Assembly: GCA_965368915.1 (NCBI GenBank) | Contig: CBDUOT010000002.1 | Span: forward strand, 1 to 64,000 | Direction of reading: 5' to 3' | Origin: Albidovulum sp965368915 | GTDB taxonomy: Bacteria; Pseudomonadota; Alphaproteobacteria; Rhodobacterales; Rhodobacteraceae | Length of the DNA stretch: 64,000 nucleotides | In this document: positions 53,180 to 61,414 of the stretch, piece by piece | Layout: each line of letters begins with the position of its first letter | How positions within the stretch are numbered: the first letter of the stretch is position 1 | Made by a program: the position numbers and the translations under genes | Notes under the pieces: model-generated | What the model was told of the DNA's origin: nothing | Databases searched by the model: none | Seen by the model: only the letters and a program-made list of their open reading frames with translations

Positions 53180-54798
53180 ACCGGTTCCGCCCCGTCATGG
53201 ACAAGCTTCCATGTGATCGCGTCGAGCAGCGCCTCGAAGCTCGCATCGACGATATTCGGGCTGACCCCGACCGTCGACCAGCGGTGTCCTGCGCCATCCT
53301 CGCTGTCGATGATGACGCGCGTGACGGCCTCGGTTCCGCCCTGCGTAATCCGCACTTTGAAGTCGACCAGCTTCATGTCGTCGATATTCGACTGATAGGG
53401 CCCGAGATCCTTCGCAAGCGCCTTGGCGAGCGCGTTGACCGGGCCACGGTCAGATCCGGTTTCATCCATCGATTCCGAGACAGAGAGCATCTTCTGGCCA
53501 CTGATCTTCACCACGACGACGGCCTCCGACAGCGTCACCATCTGGTCACGCTTGTTCTTACGCCGCTCGACCGTCACGCGGTAGCGCTTGACCTCGAAGA
53601 AGTCGGGCAGGATCCCAAGCTCCCGCCGCGCGAGCAGTTCGAATGAGGCTTGCGCGCCGTCATAGGCATAGCCCTGATCCTCACGTTCCTTGATCACCTC
53701 CAGGATACGCGCGAGCCGGTCGTCCTTCGGTTCGACCTCGATCCCCGCCGAGGCAAGCCGCGCGCGCAGGTTCGACTGCCCGGCCTGGTTCGACATCGGG
53801 ATGATACGGTCGTTTCCGACGAGCGTGGGATCGATATGTTCGTAAGTCGTGGGGTCCTTCAGGATCGCGGACGCGTGCAGTCCCGCTTTGTGGGCGAATG
53901 CCGAGGCGCCGACATAGGCCGCGCTGCGCAATGGCACGCGGTTCAGGATGTCGTCCAGCAGCCGGGAGGCGCGCGTCAGCCCATGAAGTGCGTCGCGGGT
54001 GACGCCAGTCTCAAAGCGGCTGGCGTAGGGTTCCTTGAGCAGAAGCGTCGGGATCAGAGAGGTGAGGTTGGCGTTGCCGCACCGCTCACCCAGACCGTTC
54101 AGCGTGCCCTGAATCTGGCGCGCGCCCGCATCGACGGCAGCAAGGCTCGCCGCGACGGCGTTCTCGGTGTCGTTGTGGGTGTGAATTCCGATCCGGTCGC
54201 CGGGAATACCGGCGGCGATGACCTCGGCCGTGATGCGCCCCACGTCGGCGGGCAAGGTGCCGCCATTGGTGTCGCAAAGAACGATCCAGCGGGCGCCGGC
54301 CTCATGCGCCGCTTTCAGGCAGTCGAGCGCGTATTCGGGGTTCGCCTTGTAGCCGTCGAAGAAGTGTTCGGCATCAAACAGCGCCTCGCGGCCTTTCGCC
54401 ACGCAGTGGGCGACCGAAGCGCCGATGCTTTCGAGGTTCTCATCAAGAGTGATGCCGAGCGCGGTCGAGACGTGAAAATCGTGGGTCTTGCCGACGAGGC
54501 AGACGGCGGGCGTTCCCGCGTTCAGGACGGCCGCCAGAACGTCGTCGTTTTCGGCAGACCGCCCCGCCCGCTTGGTCATGCCGAAGGCGGTGAAGGTGGC
54601 GCGGGTGTCAGGGCGGCTCTCGAAAAACTCGCTGTCGGTTGGATTGGCGCCGGGCCAACCACCTTCGATATAGTCGATCCCGAGCTTATCGAGGGCCTCA
54701 GCGATCTGGCGCTTCTCAGTAACGGAAAACTGGACGCCCTGAGTCTGCTGACCGTCGCGGAGAGTCGTGTCGTAGAGGTAGAGGCGTTCCTTGGTCAT
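53176..54798 (-). CDS. cimA: Citramalate synthase
   Basis: A 540-residue enzyme of the LeuA-like DRE-TIM family that makes (R)-citramalate from pyruvate and acetyl-CoA, giving isoleucine without threonine. LYDTTLRDGQQTQGVQFS, HTHNDTENAVA, and a C-terminal regulatory domain (about residue 400 onwards) are visible. The ATG at 54798 follows GGAGG. The upstream neighbour on this strand is cysS, separated by 214 bases holding intergenic repeats. Confidence 0.94.
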   Translation of the reverse strand: MTKERLYLYDTTLRDGQQTQGVQFSVTEKRQIAEALDKLGIDYIEGGWPGANPTDSEFFESRPDTRATFTAFGMTKRAGRSAENDDVLAAVLNAGTPAVCLVGKTHDFHVSTALGITLDENLESIGASVAHCVAKGREALFDAEHFFDGYKANPEYALDCLKAAHEAGARWIVLCDTNGGTLPADVGRITAEVIAAGIPGDRIGIHTHNDTENAVAASLAAVDAGARQIQGTLNGLGERCGNANLTSLIPTLLLKEPYASRFETGVTRDALHGLTRASRLLDDILNRVPLRSAAYVGASAFAHKAGLHASAILKDPTTYEHIDPTLVGNDRIIPMSNQAGQSNLRARLASAGIEVEPKDDRLARILEVIKEREDQGYAYDGAQASFELLARRELGILPDFFEVKRYRVTVERRKNKRDQMVTLSEAVVVVKISGQKMLSVSESMDETGSDRGPVNALAKALAKDLGPYQSNIDDMKLVDFKVRITQGGTEAVTRVIIDSEDGAGHRWSTVGVSPNIVDASFEALLDAITWKLVHDGAEPV

Positions 54799-54838
54799 CG
54801 GGTGCCTCCACTGCCCTGCCCTCCGCACCGGGACCTCA

Positions 54839-54992
54839 CTGGTCCGGGGTCGAGGTCACGGATCAGGTCCGGGATTGCAGTGTGCACCGCTTCGCCCGGG
54901 AAGCTTGCGACCCGATCATCTCCCGACCCGCCCCCTAGGGGTGGGCGCTTACTACCCTCCCCGGCGAGCAGGGCGGTGGGGCAAGGTGGAGA
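54839..54992. repeat. Composite intergenic repeat between cysS and cimA
   Basis: Two adjoining elements. At 54841-54880 GGTCCGGG occurs twice (54841-54848 and 54866-54873) with a CGGA-type hairpin, and on the minus strand this would read IPDLIRDLDPG in one frame, a signature I associate with alphaproteobacterial intergenic repeats. At about 54921-54990 a GC-rich palindrome (core CCCCTAGGGG) and CTCCCCGGCGAGCAGGG follow. I did not find a second full copy in this window. Confidence 0.5.
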
Positions 54993-55012
54993 CGCCAGGA
55001 TTGCACGGACAC

Positions 55013-56494
55013 TCATTTCAGGCCCTCCAGCTTAACCGGGTCGAAGTTCGTGCTGGGAACAAGCTCGACACCCTCTTTGCTCATCCGCACCTCAACGCCT
55101 GCGTTCGACAAGATGGCCTTTATTGCGTCAACTCGGCGAAAGTCTTTGCTCACAATCGCGGCTTTTCTGGCTTCTGAAAGTAGTGTGGCCGCGTCCGCGA
55201 GTCCCGACGAACCAGCAACAACGTTTGCAGCAAACCCTTGAACAGTGACGCTCCCGGTCCCCGGTGTAACTGTAACGCTGCGCCACCACTCTGAATCCGA
55301 CTCGAAGTTCAGCAACCCCAGAATCGCGGCCGAAGCTTTGAGCCCCGGAGCGTCCCCGGCACTGACCAGCTTGTGCAACCCAGCGATCGCACCCGCCGTG
55401 TTCAGATCGTCCGCAAGCGCGTCAATGACGTAGGGCGCAGGCCCAGCCGCGGGTTCGATGTCGTCGACGAGGACACGCCACTTTCTCAGCGTCGTCATCG
55501 CGTGCTTTGCCTTCTCGTCCGTCCAGTCCATCGGCTTCGAATAGTGCGTGGACAGGTAGACGAACCGGATCACCTCACCCGGCACCTTCCAACCGCCGGA
55601 CCAGTTGCCGTCCAAAAGATCTCGAACGGTGAAGAAGTTGCCGAGGGACTTGGACATCTTCTTGCCCTCGACCTGAAGCATCTCGTTATGCATCCAGACC
55701 TTCGCGAAGTCGCCTTCGGGGTGAGCGCAGGCGGATTGGGCGATCTCGTTTTCGTGGTGAGGGAACTGCAGATCGATGCCGCCGCCGTGGATGTCGAAGC
55801 TGTCGCCCAGAAGCTCATGCGCCATCGCCGAGCACTCGATATGCCAGCCGGGGCGGCCCCTGCCCCACGGGCTGTCCCAGCCCGGCAGGTCGTCGGTCGA
55901 AGGTTTCCAGAGGACGAAGTCCATCGGGTCTTCCTTGAACGGCGCCACCTCGACCCTCGCGCCCGCAATCATGTCATCGACCGAGCGGCCGGAGAGCTTG
56001 CCGTAGCCTTCATAGGACCGCACGCGAAAGAGGACGTGGCCCTCCTTCTCATAGGCGTGCCCCTTGGCAATCAGGTCCAGGATCATGGCGATCATCTGGC
56101 CGATATACTCGGTCGCCCGCGGCTCCATCGTCGGGGTGAGATTGCCGAGTGCGCCCATATCGTCGTGATACCAGTGGATCGTCTCGTCCGTCCGCTCTCG
56201 GATCAATTCCTCCAGCGTCCGCGAGTCGCCCGCATCCTTGCGGCGCTGCGCCTCGGCGTTGATCTTGTCGTCGACGTCGGTGAAGTTGCGGACATAGGTC
56301 ACGTGATCCGCCCCGTAGACGTGGCGAAGAAGTCTGAACAGCACGTCGAACACGATGACGGGACGGGCATTGCCGATATGGGCGCGGTCATAGACCGTCG
56401 GACCGCAGACATACATCCGCACGTTCGTCGGATCGATGGGTGCGAAGACCTCTTTCTTTCTGGTCTTCGTATTGGTGAGCCTGATCGTGGTCAT
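55013..56494 (-). CDS. cysS: Cysteine--tRNA ligase
   Basis: A 493-residue class I synthetase with YVCGPTVYDRAHIGNARP (first zinc cysteine plus HIGN), and KKMSKSLGNF. Length is normal. The start MTTIRL follows GAGGGAA. A short peptide reading frame and competing hairpins occupy 56513-56660 upstream (annotated separately), suggesting attenuation control by amino-acid supply. Confidence 0.97.
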   Translation of the reverse strand: MTTIRLTNTKTRKKEVFAPIDPTNVRMYVCGPTVYDRAHIGNARPVIVFDVLFRLLRHVYGADHVTYVRNFTDVDDKINAEAQRRKDAGDSRTLEELIRERTDETIHWYHDDMGALGNLTPTMEPRATEYIGQMIAMILDLIAKGHAYEKEGHVLFRVRSYEGYGKLSGRSVDDMIAGARVEVAPFKEDPMDFVLWKPSTDDLPGWDSPWGRGRPGWHIECSAMAHELLGDSFDIHGGGIDLQFPHHENEIAQSACAHPEGDFAKVWMHNEMLQVEGKKMSKSLGNFFTVRDLLDGNWSGGWKVPGEVIRFVYLSTHYSKPMDWTDEKAKHAMTTLRKWRVLVDDIEPAAGPAPYVIDALADDLNTAGAIAGLHKLVSAGDAPGLKASAAILGLLNFESDSEWWRSVTVTPGTGSVTVQGFAANVVAGSSGLADAATLLSEARKAAIVSKDFRRVDAIKAILSNAGVEVRMSKEGVELVPSTNFDPVKLEGLK

Positions 56495-56550
56495 GCCATT
56501 CCCTCGCGCACGCATCCCGGCGGCGGGCTTAACAGTCTTCACATTTGTTG

Positions 56551-56620
56551 GAAACAGAAGAACGGCCCGCCTGAGTCACTCAGCCGGTAATGCAGATAAT
56601 GCAGATGATGCCGTTCTTCT
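56551..56620 (-). promoter_or_regulatory. Candidate attenuator structure in the cysS leader
   Basis: Three mutually exclusive pairings are visible in the cysS leader RNA. First, leader codons 2-5 (AGAAGAACGGC, 56610-56620) pair with GCCGTTCTTCT (56556-56566), 11 bp perfect. Second, CCGGCTGAG/CTCAGGCGG (56567-56587) has one G-G mismatch and a TGA loop, followed by a T-rich tract (GTTCTTCTGTTT), terminator-like. Third, GGCGGGC (56565-56571) pairs with GCCCGCC (56522-56528) farther down. Which pairs form when ribosomes stall is inference. Confidence 0.5.
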
Positions 56621-56624
56621 TCAT
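56580..56624 (-). CDS. Cys/Ile-rich leader peptide upstream of cysS
   Basis: A 14-codon open frame, MKKNGIICIICITG, ending in TGA. Two cysteine and five isoleucine codons sit in an eight-codon block, partly a tandem copy of ATCTGCATT. No Shine-Dalgarno precedes it, but the promoter at 56632-56660 would place the transcript start at, or within a base of, the AUG, so it would be a leaderless message, as in the trp leader of Sinorhizobium. It ends 86 bases before the cysS start. I call it real at moderate confidence. Confidence 0.5.
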   Translation of the reverse strand: MKKNGIICIICITG

Positions 56625-56631
56625 GGCGCGG

Positions 56632-56660
56632 GTTGTAGCGTAAAGGCCCCATCCTGCCAA
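56632..56660 (-). promoter_or_regulatory. Predicted sigma-70 promoter for the cysS leader
   Basis: Minus strand TTGGCA (56655-56660), 17-base spacer, TACAAC (56632-56637). The AUG of the leader peptide begins 8 bases after the -10 hexamer, which fits transcription starting at, or within a base of, that AUG. Confidence 0.6.
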
Positions 56661-56698
56661 GGCTTTCCGCCATGGCCCGGACGTGGCACCATCGCGTC

Positions 56699-57049
56699 AT
56701 GATCCGCGACAAGACCCGCGCCATCTGCGAAACCCTGCCCGGGGCCGAGGTGTCCGACCCGTGGGGCGGCGGGCATGACGCGTGGAAGGTGGGCGGCAAG
56801 ATGTTCGCCTCTATCGGCGCGGTCGTGACCGGCGTTTCCGTCAAGACCGACAGCGTCGAGACCGCGGAAATGCTGATCAAGGCTGGCGTGGCCGAGAAGG
56901 CGCCCTATTTCCACCGGTCGTGGGTCTATCTGCCCGAGGGCACAGGGGACGACGAATTGCGCCACCGCATCGAGCGGTCCTATGACCTGATCCGGTCAGC
57001 GCTTCCGAAAAAGGTGCAGGCCACCCTGCCCGCGCGCCCCGGCACCTGA
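56699..57049 (+). CDS. MmcQ/YjbR family DNA-binding protein
   Basis: A 116-residue protein of the YjbR/MmcQ family (PF04237) with the double-wing fold pattern: LPGAEVSDPWGGGHDAWKVGGKMFASIG, then APYFHRSWVYLPEG and a C-terminal LRHRIERSYDLIRSALPKK. Members are small and DNA binding has been proposed without firm function. An in-frame ATG at 56672 with weak AAGG would add 9 residues. It is divergent from cysS, whose promoter lies just upstream. Confidence 0.85.
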   Translation: MIRDKTRAICETLPGAEVSDPWGGGHDAWKVGGKMFASIGAVVTGVSVKTDSVETAEMLIKAGVAEKAPYFHRSWVYLPEGTGDDELRHRIERSYDLIRSALPKKVQATLPARPGT

Positions 57050-57119
57050 AGCGCCTTCAAGGCTTGCACAACCCGCCCGATCGCAGGGCGGATTGCGCGT
57101 TCGTCAAAGCGCGGTGCGC

Positions 57120-57740
57120 TCAGGCGCCGATGGACGAATAGGTTCTGCGCGCATCCGGGCCAAGGCCAAGAAGCCCACGGATCGTTCGGGCCACATGGTC
57201 GGTGATCTGGCTTTTCTGCGACTGGCCTTCGATCCGCGCGCGCGCCATTTGCGCGCCAGTCATGGCGGGCAAGGACGCCTCGACATATTGCGGGCCGTAG
57301 AGAACGGCGCCGGTGCGGGCATCGCGGATCGTGAGATTGAACTCGACGTCATGCGTTCCGCCCGGGGCTTTCGTTTCGGCAAGGAACGTCATCGCATGGA
57401 AGCGCGTCATGGTCGCTTCGATGATGACCGGCTGGCTCCCGCTCAGCCCGCTCGCGCCCCGCCTGATGGCGTTTTCCATGATCGCCTCGACCTGGCTGTA
57501 ACGGTCCGGACCCTTATCCTCGCGCCAGACAATATCGGCTTGCGGCACATAGACCTCTGCCTCGGAAATGGAGAGGGTACGCGGAGCAGTGACCTTTACC
57601 GAAGCAAGACGCCAGTTCGCGGACTGGGCGGCTGGCACGGCCGCGTCATAGTATGTGCGGAACGTGCCGGTGCAGCCTGCCAAAACGGCAAGGCCGAGCA
57701 CCGCGAACATCTTGGTCATACCGCTCGAAAATCGCATCAT
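57120..57740 (-). CDS. Secreted lipoprotein (DUF6778-like)
   Basis: A protein of about 206 residues with a lipobox, LAVLAGC, after MFAVLG, so it should be lipidated and anchored in the outer or inner membrane. The rest is soluble (VYVPQADIVWREDKGPDRYSQVEAIMENAIRRGASGL). I believe this matches a DUF6778-type family of Rhodobacteraceae but I cannot verify this. Several ATGs near the start make the exact beginning uncertain. The function is unknown. Confidence 0.75.
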   Translation of the reverse strand: MMRFSSGMTKMFAVLGLAVLAGCTGTFRTYYDAAVPAAQSANWRLASVKVTAPRTLSISEAEVYVPQADIVWREDKGPDRYSQVEAIMENAIRRGASGLSGSQPVIIEATMTRFHAMTFLAETKAPGGTHDVEFNLTIRDARTGAVLYGPQYVEASLPAMTGAQMARARIEGQSQKSQITDHVARTIRGLLGLGPDARRTYSSIGA

Positions 57741-58177
57741 TCACTCCACTGCTTCTGGTCCGGCGAATCGAAGCGGGCCGGCCCTGTTTCCGAGTTAACT
57801 ATGCAGCCAATCGGATTGAAACTTGTTTCAAACGCGAAAATTCCTTGGCATATTCCGCCGATCGTGACCTTGCTGCCACCCAAATCCCCCCCTTGGAGAG
57901 AAAGGGGCGGTTTTTTCGCGATCCGCGCGTGCAATCATGGTGCTCGACGGGGCCGGCGCGATTTTACGCGGGCCGCCGCATCGTCCAGACAACAGAAAAC
58001 GCCCCGCTTCAGGGAATATGCGATGCCGCACCTCGCCGCGCCGGCACGAGGGCGGATCATCGGGCGACAGCGCCAGCGGGCGCTGGTAGCCGTCCCAGAC
58101 GTTCGACCCGTATTGCCTTGGCAAACCTGATAAAGACCGGGAATTGGTGCGGGGGGCCGAAGCCCCCCGTCGCCGGA
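57741..58177. other. 437-base gap without a convincing gene
   Basis: No reading frame here has a supported start or recognisable motif. It holds the upstream region of the lipoprotein gene and the terminator-like hairpin of the porin gene at 58150-58169. A run of short frames on the minus strand (for example 57828-58124, which contains GGFGWQQ) looks like decayed or repeat-derived sequence. Confidence 0.6.
58150..58169 (-). terminator. Hairpin after the 8-strand-type porin gene
   Basis: On the minus strand CGGGGGGC/GCCCCCCG forms an 8-bp perfect stem around a TTCG tetraloop, 8 bases after the stop. There is no T-run. Confidence 0.6.
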
Positions 58178-58777
58178 TCAGAAGCGGAAGCTCGCGTTGA
58201 CCGACGCAGTGGTTGCGTCAACGTCAAGACCGGTTCCGTCGAAGTCGTCGAACTGGTGGCTCAGGATTTCGCCACCCACTGTCCAGTTCTGGGTCAGCGC
58301 ATAGTCGGCGCCGATACCGGCGAACCAACCATTGTCCGAACGGTTCACACCGCCGATTTCAGCATCGGCGCGTGCCGCACCGGCCGTTGCGTAAACGAGC
58401 GTCTGGCCGAGATCCGCACCGGCGCGAAGCTTCAGGCGGGCGACCGAGTCGAGCGTGCCCGCACCGCCGCTCAGGTCAATGTCGGCGAAATCGTAGTCAA
58501 CGCCCGCGCCGAGGACCCAGCTACCGAAGTCCCAGTCGTAACCGCCGCGAAGACCGTAAAGGGCGCCGTCGCCGTCGACAGCTCCGGCCGAAACATCGCC
58601 GTAACCGATTTGGGCACCGACATAGCCGCCAGTCCAGTCATTGCCCGTGGCCACCGGAACGACGGGTGCAGCGACGATGGGTTCGGCCACCGGTTCGGCC
58701 ATGCCACCTGCCAGCGCAGGGGCGGCAACCGAGCCCGACAGTATGGCGGCGAGAGCGACTTTGCTCAGGGTATTCAT
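58178..58777 (-). CDS. Outer-membrane beta-barrel porin (OMP25/OmpA-barrel type)
   Basis: A 199-residue exported protein. A signal peptide (MNTLSKVALAAILSGSVAAPALAGG) and a short linker lead into GNDWTGGYVGAQIGYGD, the standard beginning of small 8-strand barrels such as the Omp25/Omp31 group, with a C-terminal SVNASFRF signal. The ATG at 58777 follows GGAG. Such proteins support envelope stability. Its upstream partner is divergent. Confidence 0.88.
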   Translation of the reverse strand: MNTLSKVALAAILSGSVAAPALAGGMAEPVAEPIVAAPVVPVATGNDWTGGYVGAQIGYGDVSAGAVDGDGALYGLRGGYDWDFGSWVLGAGVDYDFADIDLSGGAGTLDSVARLKLRAGADLGQTLVYATAGAARADAEIGGVNRSDNGWFAGIGADYALTQNWTVGGEILSHQFDDFDGTGLDVDATTASVNASFRF

Positions 58778-59031
58778 AGTAGTCTCCAATTCTGCTCAAA
58801 CTCTCCAGCGCGCGTTCTTCATTTCTTTGCGCCGGCCTACCGACACCTAATCGCCCTGCGGCGTCCGCCAAGGCGCGTTCACGAACCGTTGAAAACGCGA
58901 GCAAAGGCTTGCTGATTTCGGCGGTTTCCAGCGCATCGGGCGGTTACACCGATGCGTATCCGACAGGTGGACGGCGGTCTTGGTCCGGGCTACTTTCTGA
59001 ACACACGTTCATTTGATCGAGAGCCCCCGCC

Positions 59032-59775
59032 ATGCAGATCGCAGATGCCGCCGCCATCGTTACAGGAGGGGCCTCGGGCCTCGGCGCAGCGACGGCCCAG
59101 GGCTTGCGCGACAAGGGTGCGCAGGTCACGATCCTTGACCGCGCGGCAGAGGGCGCGGACTTCGCCCGGCAGATCGGCGCGAGTTTCGTTGAGACCGATG
59201 TGACCGACGAAGGCTCTGCCGAAGCCGCGATCGCGGCAGCCCGCGAAGGCATGGGCCGGATCGACATCCTCGTAAACTGCGCGGGCATCGCCATTGGCGA
59301 AAAGACGGTCGGACGCGACGGGCCGCACCGGCTGGACAGCTTCCGGCGCACAGTCGACATCAACCTTGTCGGCAGCTTCAACATGATGCGCCTCGCTGCC
59401 GCCGAGATGGCGAAGAACGACGGCCCGGAACGCGGCGTGGTCGTGCACACGGCGTCGATTGCGGCTTTCGACGGCCAGAAGGGCCAGACGGCCTATGCGG
59501 CCTCGAAAGGTGGGATCGTCGGGCTGACGCTGCCTGCCGCGCGCGACCTCGCAGGCCTGGGGGTCCGCGTCTGCGCCATCGCGCCCGGCATCTTTGCCAC
59601 CCCCATGCTGCGCGGCCTGCCAGAAGAGGTGCAGGACAGCCTCGCCGCAGAAGTCACTTTCCCCAAGCGGCTTGGCGACCCTGCCGAATACGCGGCGCTT
59701 GTGTCCTTCATCGTCGAATGCGGCTACCTGAATGGTGAAGTGATCCGCCTTGACGGGGCGCTAAGGATGCGCTGA
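59032..59775 (+). CDS. SDR-family NAD(P)-dependent oxidoreductase (3-hydroxyacyl-CoA dehydrogenase type)
   Basis: A 247-residue short-chain dehydrogenase with TGGASGLG (cofactor), NCAGIA, catalytic YAASK and Ser in HTASIAAF. The architecture resembles HSD17B10-like 3-hydroxyacyl-CoA dehydrogenases (for example FPKRLGDPAEYAALV late motif). It may act in fatty-acid or branched-chain catabolism. The next gene starts inside its stop codon (TGATG). Confidence 0.9.
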   Translation: MQIADAAAIVTGGASGLGAATAQGLRDKGAQVTILDRAAEGADFARQIGASFVETDVTDEGSAEAAIAAAREGMGRIDILVNCAGIAIGEKTVGRDGPHRLDSFRRTVDINLVGSFNMMRLAAAEMAKNDGPERGVVVHTASIAAFDGQKGQTAYAASKGGIVGLTLPAARDLAGLGVRVCAIAPGIFATPMLRGLPEEVQDSLAAEVTFPKRLGDPAEYAALVSFIVECGYLNGEVIRLDGALRMR

Positions 59776-60407
59776 TGACGCACCGAAACCGCGTCACGCC
59801 GCGGGGCGAGATTGTCGCCCATCCCGGCAGGGGCGACTTCATGGGCAATCGCGGCATCCTACATGATGATAGCGGGCAGATCGTACGGCCGTGGCGCAAC
59901 CGCGCCTGGATCACCTGCTTGCTGAGCTTCAAGGATCGAAAGCCGCTCGTACCTATCGTCCAGCCCAGTAACTACACGCGGCTTTTCTTTCTTGACGAGG
60001 CGGTGGCCTTTGCCGCCGGGCACAGACCTTGCGCGGAGTGTCGGCGGGAGGACTACAACCGGTTTCGCGATGCCTGGGAGGCGGCGGGTCTGGGGGTCGC
60101 CCCCCGCGCAAAGGAAGTGGATCGATGCCTGCACAGCGCGCGGATCGTCCCGCGCCGCCAGACCAAGATCACTTACCGCGCGGGCATCGAGACGCTTCCC
60201 GATGGGGCCTTCACAGAGACGGAGGCCGGCCCCTGCCTGATCCTTGGTGACCGCCTGCTACCCTATGCACCCGGCGGCTACCGCCCCGCCTTTCCCCGGC
60301 CGCGTGACGGCACGGTAAAGGTTCTGACGCCCGCGCCGCTGGTCGCCGTGCTTGCTGCGGGCTATCGGCCCGCCCTGCATCAAACTTCCGGTACGAAGCG
60401 CGCTTGA
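59775..60407 (+). CDS. Hypothetical protein with Ada-like zinc motif
   Basis: A 210-residue protein with HRPCAECRREDYNRF (around residue 83-97), which resembles the CxxC zinc site of the Ada N-terminal domain and of some DNA-repair proteins. Only one CxxC pair is visible, so metal binding is inferred. Start and end motifs (RNRVTPRGEIVAHPGRGDFMGNRG, YAPGGYRPAF) look conserved in related genomes but are not a named family to me. It shares TGATG with the upstream SDR, so both are cotranslated. Confidence 0.72.
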   Translation: MTHRNRVTPRGEIVAHPGRGDFMGNRGILHDDSGQIVRPWRNRAWITCLLSFKDRKPLVPIVQPSNYTRLFFLDEAVAFAAGHRPCAECRREDYNRFRDAWEAAGLGVAPRAKEVDRCLHSARIVPRRQTKITYRAGIETLPDGAFTETEAGPCLILGDRLLPYAPGGYRPAFPRPRDGTVKVLTPAPLVAVLAAGYRPALHQTSGTKRA

Positions 60408-60463
60408 CCGCCTATCCGGCGCGCCACATGCTCAGGCTTCCTTAAGCGGTGCGAGGGAGCGAG

Positions 60464-61411
60464 ATGCGCGACGACGATGACGGAGTGCCCGACTATGGCC
60501 GACTGCTCGACGCCGAGGTTCGGACCTTCATCCGGCAGTCAGAGGAATTCTATCCGCCCGATAGCACGCAGCTATCTCTGGCCGAGCAGCGGAGCCATTA
60601 CGACCGGCTTTGCCAGACCTTCGACGAGCCGATCCCACAAGGGCTTTCGGTCACCGACCGCGCCTTTGGCCGCGTTCCGTGCCGTCTTTATGCGCCTGCG
60701 GGCGCGCCGTCCGGCCCCGCGATCCTCTATTTCCATGGCGGGGGCTTCGTTCTAGGCGGGCTGGACAGCCACAACTCGATCTGCGCCGAGCTCGCCGCCG
60801 GAACCAGGTTAAGGGTCGTCGCAGTGGACTATCGCCTCGCGCCCGAGCATTTGCACCCGGCGCAATATGACGATGGGCGCGCGGCGGCCCTAGCAGTCGC
60901 GGCGGAATTCGGCGTGCCACTTGTGCTCGCGGGCGACAGCGCGGGCGCGACCTTGGCCGCCACGCTTGCCCACGGGCTGCGGGGAGATGCGGTCGCGCTG
61001 GCGGGTCAGGTGCTGATCTACCCCTATCTCGGCGGCGATCCCGACCGGGGAAGCTATGTGACGCATGCCCATGCGCCGCTGCTATCGCGTGAGGACATGA
61101 TCTATTACGAGGGCGTCCGCTTTGCCGGCCCCCGCCCTTCCAGTGACGTCACCGCCAATCCGCTTGATGACGGTGACTTTTCCGGGCTGCCGCCGACCGT
61201 CGTCAGCATCGCCGAATGCGATCCACTGGCCGATGACGGGCGCGCCTATGTCGCGGCGATCAACGATGCAGGCGGTGCGGCGCAGCTGATTGAAGAACGC
61301 GGGCTCGTACATGGCCATCTCCGCGCCCGTCATAAGAGCGAACGCGCCCGCGAGGCGTTTCGACAGATCATCTCGTCACTGTCGGTGCTCGCCCGGGGGG
61401 AGCCAATCTGA
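60464..61411 (+). CDS. HSL-family alpha/beta hydrolase (esterase)
   Basis: A 315-residue esterase/lipase of the hormone-sensitive-lipase group: HGGGF oxyanion motif, GDSAG nucleophile motif, and a C-terminal GLVHGHLR histidine. The start ATG follows AGGGAG; a GTG 15 bases upstream also reads in frame. The substrate is unknown. The gene converges with the phosphodiesterase gene, with 3 bases between the stops. Confidence 0.9.
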   Translation: MRDDDDGVPDYGRLLDAEVRTFIRQSEEFYPPDSTQLSLAEQRSHYDRLCQTFDEPIPQGLSVTDRAFGRVPCRLYAPAGAPSGPAILYFHGGGFVLGGLDSHNSICAELAAGTRLRVVAVDYRLAPEHLHPAQYDDGRAAALAVAAEFGVPLVLAGDSAGATLAATLAHGLRGDAVALAGQVLIYPYLGGDPDRGSYVTHAHAPLLSREDMIYYEGVRFAGPRPSSDVTANPLDDGDFSGLPPTVVSIAECDPLADDGRAYVAAINDAGGAAQLIEERGLVHGHLRARHKSERAREAFRQIISSLSVLARGEPI

Positions 61412-61414
61412 CGG

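Noticed and set aside
54795..55016. 73-residue open frame on the minus strand between cysS and cimA
   Set aside because: It is the translation of the intergenic repeat (IPDLIRDLDPG and similar segments), not a supported gene.
57828..58124. Open frame on the minus strand in the 57.7-58.2 kb gap
   Set aside because: No proper start (TTG without ribosome-binding site), low-complexity GC-driven sequence and no recognisable motif.
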